A DNA stretch of 64,000 bases from Flavobacteriales bacterium. Lineage in GTDB: Bacteria; Bacteroidota; Bacteroidia; Flavobacteriales_F; PHOS-HE28. The position numbers and the translations under genes were made by a program. The stretch lies in contig JADJQW010000003.1 in assembly GCA_016712535.1 (NCBI GenBank), positions 451,001-515,000 on the forward strand, written 5' to 3'. Positions 8,198 through 15,700 of this stretch are shown here, one piece after another; position 1 is the stretch's first letter; the number at the start of each line of letters is the position of its first letter. The notes under the pieces were generated by a model. It saw only the letters and a list, made by a program, of their open reading frames with translations, searched no databases and was not told where the DNA came from.

Positions 8198-10198
8198 TCA
8201 CCGCAGCTCCTGGTCAAGCCGCACGATGGCCTCCGGGCTTCCGAGCAGGTAGAGCACATCATCGGTGAGGATGCGCGTGCTGCCCGTCACATTGGTGATG
8301 TGCCTCTCTTTGCGCCGGATCGCGAGCACGGTGATGCCGTACTTCTCGCGCAGCCCGATCTCCGCCACGGTATGGCCCACCACCTTGCCGCGACCAAGGG
8401 TCACCGGCAGCGTGGCGATCTCGATGCCCGGAATGGGCAATGGCGCTTGGGGCGCCACCGCCGGGGAACTGCTCACGCCGCGCAGCATGCCGTAATGCCC
8501 TCCGCGGATGCGGGCCACGAGGTCCTGGATGCGCTGTTCAGGGACGAGGTATTTGCGGAGGACGCGGTAGAAGATCTCGATGCTGGTCTCGAATTCCTCG
8601 GGGATCACTTCGTTGGCGCCGGCATCGAGGCTGGCCTGGATCTCACGCACGTAACGGGTGCGCACGATGATGTACACGGCGCTGCTGATGCCTCTCACGC
8701 AGGCCACGATCTTCTTGGTGGCTTCGGGGTCACTGATGGCGACCACCACGACCCGTGCGCGCTCAACATGCGCCTCATGCAGCACATGGTCGTTGGTGGC
8801 ATCGCCATGGAGCACGGGCAGTCCGATCGCTTGCGCTTTACGGGCCAAGTCGGGATCCTCCTCCACCACGGCGCAGCGGATGCCGCTCTCCATGGCGGCG
8901 GTGGCCACGTTCTGCCCATTGAGCCCGAAGCCGATGATCACCACATGGTCCTTGAGCACGGTGGCCATGCGCTTTTCCTGCTCGCGCTTCACGCGCATGA
9001 GGCTATCGAGGCGGTTGCTCACGCGCGCTGGGACGAATTGAAGGAACACCTTGCGCACGATGCGCTCGCTGCGATCGAGCATGAATGGCGTGGTGGCCAT
9101 GCCCAGGATGGCCACGGAGAGGAAGAGCTGGTAATGCTCCTGGCTCAGCAGGCCATGCTTGAGGCCTGGTATGGCGAGCACGAAGCCGAACTCGCCCAAT
9201 TGGAACAGGCCCAGCGCGCTGTGGAGCGCAGTGCGCAGCGGGTAGCGCAGCACCCACACGGCCAGCGCTGCGGCGAGCACCTTCAGCAGGGTGGCCCCAG
9301 CGAAAAGGCCGATGATCGTGAGGGGCGCATCAAGGAAGAGCCGCACATCGACCAGCATGCCGATAGAGACGAAGAAGAAGCTCAGGAAGAGCTCGTGGAA
9401 GGGCTGCACGATGCCCGTGGCGTGGTAGGCATGCTCGGTCTCGCTGATCACCAGGCCCGCGAAGAAGGCGCCCAACGCGAGCGAAAGCCCCATGGCCTGC
9501 GTGGTGAAGGCCGCAGCGAAGCAGATCACCACGATGGTGATGATGAACAGCTCATTGCCGCGCCCTTTGATCGCCGCGCGCAGCAGCCTGGGCACGACGT
9601 AGCGGCCACCGAGGAATACCGCCACCAGCAGCAGGGCCATCTTGCCGAGCAGCAGGAGCAGGTCGCTGGTGATGTCCTGGCTCTGTCCCGCCAGCAGCGG
9701 CGTGATCAGCATCATGGGCACCACGATGATGTCCTGGAAGATGAGGATGGCCGTGGCCACGCGGCCCGACGCGCTATCCATGCGGCCCTTTTCCTGCAGC
9801 ACGCGCAGCACGATGGCGGTGCTGCTCAAGCAGGTCAGGAAACCGATGAAGACCGCGCTCTCGGTGCGCACGCCGAAAGCATGCAGAGCGCCGGCCACGC
9901 CCGCAATGGTCAGGCCCACTTGCATAGCACCGCCGCCGAAGACCGTCTTGCCCAGGCTCGCGAGCTTTTTCAGGCTGAACTCCATGCCGATGACGAAAAG
10001 CAGGAAGACCACACCGATCTCCGCGAGCGCTTCCACTTCCTCCACTTCCTTCACCCAGCCCCAGCCGTGAGGTCCGGCGATCATGCCCGTTAGGATGAAT
10101 GCCAGGATGCCCGGCAGCCTGAATCGGCGGAACAGCAGCAGGATCCCCGCCGCCAGCGCGAGGATCACAACGAGTTCACCGAACAGGGGGAAGTGCAT
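8198..10198 (-). CDS. Kef-type monovalent cation:proton antiporter (CPA2) with TrkA-N and TrkA-C domains
   Basis: The 666-residue protein starts MHFPLFGELVVILALAAGIL. The first ~380 residues are a 12-13-helix Na+/H+ exchanger domain of the CPA2 family (FVIGMEFSLKKLA, GFLTCLSSTAIVLRVL, FQDIIVVPMML, GAFFAGLVISE). Next is a TrkA-N (RCK) domain beginning DHVVIIGFGLNGQNVA, with a Rossmann glycine motif that binds nucleotide. A TrkA-C domain (about 575-665) ends the protein. It would exchange K+ (or Na+) for protons under redox or nucleotide control. The start at 10198 fits a membrane helix directly after the N-terminus; the upstream ORF extension is GGTTGA-type repeat sequence. Confidence 0.9.
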   Translation of the reverse strand: MHFPLFGELVVILALAAGILLLFRRFRLPGILAFILTGMIAGPHGWGWVKEVEEVEALAEIGVVFLLFVIGMEFSLKKLASLGKTVFGGGAMQVGLTIAGVAGALHAFGVRTESAVFIGFLTCLSSTAIVLRVLQEKGRMDSASGRVATAILIFQDIIVVPMMLITPLLAGQSQDITSDLLLLLGKMALLLVAVFLGGRYVVPRLLRAAIKGRGNELFIITIVVICFAAAFTTQAMGLSLALGAFFAGLVISETEHAYHATGIVQPFHELFLSFFFVSIGMLVDVRLFLDAPLTIIGLFAGATLLKVLAAALAVWVLRYPLRTALHSALGLFQLGEFGFVLAIPGLKHGLLSQEHYQLFLSVAILGMATTPFMLDRSERIVRKVFLQFVPARVSNRLDSLMRVKREQEKRMATVLKDHVVIIGFGLNGQNVATAAMESGIRCAVVEEDPDLARKAQAIGLPVLHGDATNDHVLHEAHVERARVVVVAISDPEATKKIVACVRGISSAVYIIVRTRYVREIQASLDAGANEVIPEEFETSIEIFYRVLRKYLVPEQRIQDLVARIRGGHYGMLRGVSSSPAVAPQAPLPIPGIEIATLPVTLGRGKVVGHTVAEIGLREKYGITVLAIRRKERHITNVTGSTRILTDDVLYLLGSPEAIVRLDQELR

Positions 10199-10202
10199 GG
10201 GG

Positions 10203-10243
10203 AAGGTTGAAGGTTCGGACTGTTGAGGGTTGGAGGTTGACGG
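10203..10243. repeat. GGTTGA-type intergenic repeat array (short copy)
   Basis: Several GGTTGA-like units (GGTTGAAGGTTC, GTTGAGGGTTGGAGGTTGA) follow directly upstream of the antiporter start. The same units occur in three longer intergenic arrays of this window. Confidence 0.6.
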
Positions 10244-10366
10244 CCCAGTGAAACGGGTGCACAAGATCCGCATCAACCATCATCCTGCTGTCGGTAGGCA
10301 AGCATGCCGGGGCATCAATCCGCAACCTGCCTCTGCATCAACCAGCATCACATCTGCCGCACCGCG

Positions 10367-10735
10367 CTACTTCTTGAAGACGAGCCAGACCGCTGCCACC
10401 AGGAATACTGCGGCCAGCGCATGGTTCCAGCGCAGCGCTTCATGCTTGAAGGCAACGAGCGGGAAGAGCGTGAACACCACCAGCGTGATCACGTCTTGCA
10501 GCACCTTCAGCTGGACCAGCGTGAATGGGCCCCCATGCAGATCGCTGCCGATGCGGTTCGCCGGCACCTGCAGCACGTACTCGAAGAAGGCGATGCCCCA
10601 GCTGATGCCGATGATGGCGAAGAGCCCGAGCCCTTTGCCCCAATCGAATTCCCTGAAGCGCAGATGGCCGTACCAGGCCAACGTCATGAAGGCGTTGCTG
10701 AGGATCAGCAGGCCGATGGTGCAGAGGGCTTTCAT
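10367..10735 (-). CDS. DMT-superfamily small membrane protein, DUF486
   Basis: The 122-residue protein has four hydrophobic helices. It carries the DUF486 signatures: TLAWYGHLRF, then GISWGIAFFEYVLQVPANRIG, then TLVQLKVLQDVITLVVFTLF, and a final FKHEALRWNHALAAVFLVAAVWLVF helix. The family belongs to the drug/metabolite transporter superfamily; no substrate is known. A GACCTTCG box 10 nt before the ATG may be its promoter. It stands alone between the antiporter and the thiolase gene. Confidence 0.88.
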   Translation of the reverse strand: MKALCTIGLLILSNAFMTLAWYGHLRFREFDWGKGLGLFAIIGISWGIAFFEYVLQVPANRIGSDLHGGPFTLVQLKVLQDVITLVVFTLFPLVAFKHEALRWNHALAAVFLVAAVWLVFKK

Positions 10736-10825
10736 CCGTGCAGCACGAAGGTCCGCCCTGCGGATCGCTTCATGCGGCGCCCAGCGCGTTCATGTTCAAC
10801 GCCCGCCTGTTGGTGGCCGTAGCGA

Positions 10826-12004
10826 TCAGAGCGCTTCGATCACCATCGCGCTCGCGCCCCCGCCACCATTGCAGATGCCGGCACCGCCGTAGCGTGCGTT
10901 GTTCTGCTTCAGCACATTGATCAGCGTGACGATGATGCGTGCGCCGCTGCACCCCAATGGGTGGCCGAGGCTCACGGCGCCGCCATTCACGTTCACCTTG
11001 GCGGGGTCCAGGCCCATGAGCCTGGTGTTGGCGATGCCCACCACGCTGAAGGCTTCATTGAGCTCAACGAATCGGATGTCGCTCATCTTCAGGCCCGCCT
11101 TCTCCACGGCCCGCGGCAATGCCTTCGCGGGGGTCGTGGTGAACCATTCAGGGGCCTGCTCGGCATCGGCGTAGCTGAGAATCCGTGCGATGGGCTTCAA
11201 GCCGAGGGCCTTTGCCTTCTCCGCGCTCATGAGCACCAGTGCCGCGGCGCCGTCGTTGATGGTGCTGGCATTCGCCGCCGTCACCGTGCCGTCCTTCTGG
11301 AATACCGGCTTCAGCCCGGGAACCTTGTCGAAGTTGACGTTCTTGTACTCTTCATCCTCGGCTACTTGCACATCGCCTTTTCGCGTGGCAACGGTCACGG
11401 GCACCACTTCATCGGCGAAGCGGCCTGCGGACCATGCGGCCGCGCTGCGCTTGTAGCTCTCGATGGCGAAGGCATCCTGCTCTTCGCGGGTGATCTTGTG
11501 CTCCTTGGCGCAGAGCTCGGCGCTGACGCCCATGGCGGTCTGGTGATAAACGTCGGTGAGGCCGTCCTTGCCGATGCCATCGATGAGCACGCCGTTGCCG
11601 AACCGATAGCCATAGCGCGCCTTCTCGACATAGTAGGGGGTCTGGCTCATGCTCTCCATGCCGCCCGCCACCACCACATCGGCATCGCCCAAGAGGATGT
11701 CCTGAGCAGCCATCATGATCGCCTTCATGCCGCTTGCGCACACCTTGTTCACGGTGGTGCAGGTCACCTCATTGGGTAGCCCGGCGAATTTGGCCGCTTG
11801 CCGGGCAGGCGCCTGGCCCAGGTTGGCCTGCAGCACGCTGCCCATGATCACCTCCTGCACATCCTCGGCCTTGATCCCGGCCTTTGCGAGCGCGCCTTGG
11901 ATCGCGGCAGCGCCAAGCTTGGTGGCGGGGACTTCCGAGAGGCTGCCGCCGAAGGATCCGATGGGGGTTCGTGCTGCGGAAACGATGACGACTTCACGTG
12001 CCAT
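10826..12004 (-). CDS. Acetyl-CoA C-acetyltransferase (thiolase II)
   Basis: The 392-residue biosynthetic-type thiolase has the acyl-accepting cysteine in TTVNKVCASGMKAIMMAA (near residue 90). It also has NGGAVSLGHPLGCSGARI with the catalytic histidine, and the final Cys in GAGICNGGGGASAMVIE. It condenses two acetyl-CoA to acetoacetyl-CoA or runs the reverse step in fatty-acid degradation. It differs clearly from the PaaJ-type thiolase 3 kb away. The promoter box TACTTTTG at 12034-12041 lies 29 nt upstream. The gene is monocistronic as far as can be seen. Confidence 0.93.
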   Translation of the reverse strand: MAREVVIVSAARTPIGSFGGSLSEVPATKLGAAAIQGALAKAGIKAEDVQEVIMGSVLQANLGQAPARQAAKFAGLPNEVTCTTVNKVCASGMKAIMMAAQDILLGDADVVVAGGMESMSQTPYYVEKARYGYRFGNGVLIDGIGKDGLTDVYHQTAMGVSAELCAKEHKITREEQDAFAIESYKRSAAAWSAGRFADEVVPVTVATRKGDVQVAEDEEYKNVNFDKVPGLKPVFQKDGTVTAANASTINDGAAALVLMSAEKAKALGLKPIARILSYADAEQAPEWFTTTPAKALPRAVEKAGLKMSDIRFVELNEAFSVVGIANTRLMGLDPAKVNVNGGAVSLGHPLGCSGARIIVTLINVLKQNNARYGGAGICNGGGGASAMVIEAL

Positions 12005-12033
12005 AGGGGGGGTGTCTTAAGGTTGAAGGGCGG

Positions 12034-12041
12034 CAAAAGTA
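12034..12041 (-). promoter_or_regulatory. -7 promoter box of the acetyl-CoA acetyltransferase gene
   Basis: TACTTTTG on the minus strand is a full match to TAnnTTTG, 29 nt before the ATG. Confidence 0.55.
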
Positions 12042-12082
12042 GCCCCGCGATCCTGTGGTCTGCTGCGTACGGATGAGCCGTC

Positions 12083-12090
12083 TATATTTG
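12083..12090 (+). promoter_or_regulatory. -7 promoter box of the tRNA cluster
   Basis: TATATTTG, a perfect consensus -7 element, lies 38 nt before the first tRNA. Confidence 0.6.
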
Positions 12091-12128
12091 CGCTCCCTTT
12101 GAGGGGGCGTTCTTTCCAACTATCACTC

Positions 12129-12218
<90 letters not shown>

Positions 12219-12243
12219 AAAGGCCCGCCAGCCGGGTCTTTTT
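12219..12243 (+). terminator. Hairpin with T run between tRNA-Ser and tRNA-Pro
   Basis: AAAGGCCCG, loop CCAGC, CGGGTCTTT followed by more T forms a terminator-like stem. It begins 2 nt after tRNA-Ser and ends 4 nt before tRNA-Pro, leaving no room for another promoter. Confidence 0.7.
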
Positions 12244-12247
12244 CGTT

Positions 12248-12321
12248 CGGGGCGTAGCGTAGCCCGGTATCGCGCCTGCTTTGGGAGCAGGAGGTCGTCA
12301 GTTCGAATCTGGCCGCCCCGA
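12248..12321 (+). tRNA. tRNA-Pro (anticodon TGG)
   Basis: The acceptor stem is CGGGGCG/CGCCCCG with discriminator A. The anticodon stem CCTGC/GCAGG carries the loop TTTGGGA, so the anticodon is TGG, reading all CCN codons by wobble. The T-loop TTCGAAT is present and CCA is not encoded. Confidence 0.96.
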
Positions 12322-12327
12322 CAATGT

Positions 12328-12355
12328 AAAGGGTCAACTTAGGTTGGCCCTTTTT
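12328..12355 (+). terminator. Hairpin with T run between tRNA-Pro and tRNA-Arg
   Basis: AAAGGG-T-CAAC, loop TTAG, GTTG-G-CCCTTTTT is a strong stem ending in a T run. It sits 7 nt after tRNA-Pro and 22 nt before tRNA-Arg. Confidence 0.75.
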
Positions 12356-12377
12356 CATGGCCACCTTTGCCGAGCAA

Positions 12378-12451
<74 letters not shown>

Positions 12452-12756
12452 CAGCGCATTCGGCTTTCGGCTGAAGCGGCGTTGGCTGTTGACCCACGGG
12501 CCACGGAGCGGGAAACCGCGCCTCTGCAAAGCCTCCGGATTGCCCCATTCGAGCCCGGTTATCAACATTGGCCGCTCGGTTGAACCAATGCTCGCACAGC
12601 TTCTGCGCCGGGTAACTGCGGATCGATCACGCTCTATCGGGCATCAGGTGCCGCTGGTCGAATTGTGGATGGCCTGTTGATGGCGGAAGCCTACGGCGGC
12701 GCGGGTTCGGCCAATTTCGCGGCGCCCGGATCCGGAACCTCCGTGGCATTGAACCC
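12452..12756. other. Intergenic region with no recognised element
   Basis: These 305 bp between tRNA-Arg and the giant secreted protein hold no convincing gene. I saw no consensus -7 box, no long hairpin and no repeat. A single TTATCAACA at 12559 is an isolated DnaA-box-like word. Confidence 0.4.
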
Positions 12757-15700
12757 ATGCGCGAGCTCCTCTCCCTGATACTGGTCATTTGCGGCCTTGG
12801 CGTGAATGCGGCCACCTACTACCTCTCGCCCACGGGCAACGACAGCAACAACGGAACCAGCCAATCCACGCCTTGGCGCACCATCGACCGCGCCAATCAG
12901 CTCAGCAGCAGTTTCCAGCCAGGCGACCGCATCCTGTTCCAACGCGGAGGTGTGTACCGTGGCAAGCTGAGCATCCTAAACAGCGGCAACGCCACCGCCT
13001 ACATCGAGGTGGGTGCTTATGGCACCGGCGCCCAACCCATCATCAGCGGAAGCGTGGCCGTTACAGGATGGACGCTTCATAGCGGCAACATCTGGAAGGC
13101 GCCCTTGAGCCAAGCCACGAAACAGGTCTTCGTCAATGGCGCATTGCAAGAGATCGCGCGCTTCCCCAATACCGGCTGGCTGCGCGTTGATCAAGGCACC
13201 AGCACCAGTCTTACTGACAGCGAGCTCAATCAGCCCAGCGGTTATTGGACAGGTGCCACCGCGGTGATTCGCACCACCAACTGGAGCTACGATACCGCCT
13301 ATGTCTCGGCATTCAGCAATAGCACCCTTACTCATACGGCCACGGGCAACGCCCTGGGCACCTGGCAATGGGGCTATTTCATGCGCAACAAGCTCGCACT
13401 GCTCGACGCACCCGGCGAATGGTTCCATGACCGGGCCGCAGGCATGCTCTACCTCTGGTGCCCGAGCAACGCGAACCCGAATACGGTGCTCGTGGAGGCC
13501 GCGGTGACCGATTTCGGGATTTACGGCGGCTGGCAGCGGCATCACATCAAGGTGAGCGAGATCCATTTCCGCCACCATACCACAGCCAGCCTTCGGCTAT
13601 CCGGCACCACCGACCTCGAGGCCTTCAACTGCACCTTCACGGATACCTGGCAGGCCATCTACAGCACTGGCAACAACCAGCACTTCCACCACCTCAATGT
13701 GCAGCGCACATATGGTAGCGCGGTGGTGCTGCTCGACAATAATTCAGTGCTCGAGCAGTGCACCCTCACCGACATCGCGATGGTGAAGGGCCTCGGCGAG
13801 CAGAACATGGGCTACATCGCCATCCGCACCAATGGAACGGGCATGACCGTCCGCGACAATCATGTGGAGAATGTGGGCTACTGCGGCATTGCCGTGAACA
13901 ACAACGCCATCGTGGAGCGCAACCTGGTCATCAACAGCATGGCCATCCTCAATGATGGCGCGGGCATCACCTTCGATCAGACCGACGGCGCCATCATCCG
14001 CGATAACGTGGTGCGCGACCTCAGCGGCGATGTGGAGAGCAGCGCTATCGGCTGGGTGCATTCCGTTCCCATCTGCATGGGCATCTACTTCGGCAATGTG
14101 TTCAACAAGAACATATTGGTGAAGGGCAACACCGTGATGAACTGCAAGGGCTCCGGCATGTACGTGGACCATACGATGCTGTTCACGGGCAACCGCATCG
14201 AGGACAATGTGCTCTTCAATAACCAGATCCAGCTCTTCATCTCCGACTACAGCAACTACAATGGCCCCGGCGCTACGGCCCCCTTCCATGTGCCGGCGTA
14301 CAACACGGTCTACAGCAATAACGTGCTCTACAGCCTCAACAAGGACCAGCTCCTGGTCCAGCAGTACCATGTGTACAGCGCGAATTTCGTGGACTTCGGA
14401 ACCTGGACGGGCAACCGTTACTTCAGTCCGTACAACGACCGCAGCATCTATCTGCGCAACTCGGTCACCGGCGCGCATGACTACTACACCCTGGAGCGCT
14501 GGCAGGCGGTGATGAATGAGGATCCCACCGGTACACGCAGCCCTCTTTACCTGCCCAGCATGGAAGTCCAGCAGGTGCTGGCCACGCTAGCGGTGCCGAA
14601 TGGCAGTTTCGGGAGCAACGTGACCGGATGGACCGGTTGGCCCAGCCAGGGGGTGATCACTCATAACACCACCAAGCTTGATGTCGGCTGCCTGAAGACG
14701 AGTTTCACCAGCAATGCGACCTATGCCACCCATAACCTGAATCATAGCGCCACTGTTGGGGTCCAGTTGGACGCTTGGTACCGGATGAAGTTCAGCATGG
14801 TGGGCGATGTGATGGGTGAACTCGTCGTTGGATTCAAGGCCAACAGCCAGGCCAATGATCCCTTCCGGATCGGTGAGCGTGCATTCCCATTCGATGCCAA
14901 CCGCCGCGATGTGGAGCATTTCTTCCAGAGCGACCGCACGGACCAGGGCGTGTGCATGTTCACCAGCAGCTACACCGCAGGCATCTACTACTTGGACAAT
15001 GTCACGCTTGAGCGGGTGACGGCCGTGCCGGTGGATCCCTTGCAGCGTCAGATGATCCTGGTCAATGAGCAAGCCACTGCGCAGGTCTTCAGCATCCCTG
15101 CCGGTTGCTGGAAGGACACCGACGGCAACGTGATGGGCGCATCAATCACGCTGCAGCCCTACAAGTCGCGAGTGATCTACCGCTACGCGATCGGGACCGC
15201 GTGCGGCCAGCAAGTCGATTGCGCCGGCGTGCCCGGTGGAGCCGCTGTAGCCGGGACCGCATGCAACGACAACAACGCATGCACCGCCAACGACACCTGG
15301 AACGCCAGTTGCCAGTGCGTAGGCACGCCATCAACCCCAACGGCCAGCATTTCGGCCGGCGGCGCAACGAGCTTCTGCACAGGCGGCAATGTGTTGCTCA
15401 GCGCGGCAACAGGCACGGGCTACACCTACCAATGGCGGAACAACGGCACCAACATCAGCGGTGCCACGTCGAGCAGTTACACGGCGACGGCCAGCGGCAG
15501 CTACACGGTAGTGGTCACCAGCGGCGGCTGCAGCAGCACGAGCGCAGCCACGACCGTAACCGTGAGCGCAGCGCCGTCGGCAACGATCTCCGCTGGCGGA
15601 GCCACCACCTTCTGCAATGGCGGGAGCGTGGCGCTGAGCGCGAATACGGGCACAGGCCTCACGCATCAATGGCGCAAGAACGGCATCAACATCAGCGGAG

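Noticed and set aside
6350..10093. Long plus-strand frames over paaJ-paaI and the antiporter (576 and 644 codons).
   Set aside because: They are antisense to genes with clear families and show the low-complexity His/Ala/Arg-rich composition of shadow frames in GC-rich DNA.
12559..12567. TTATCAACA as a DnaA box and possible origin.
   Set aside because: It is one isolated imperfect word without a cluster, AT-rich stretch or dnaA/dnaN neighbour.
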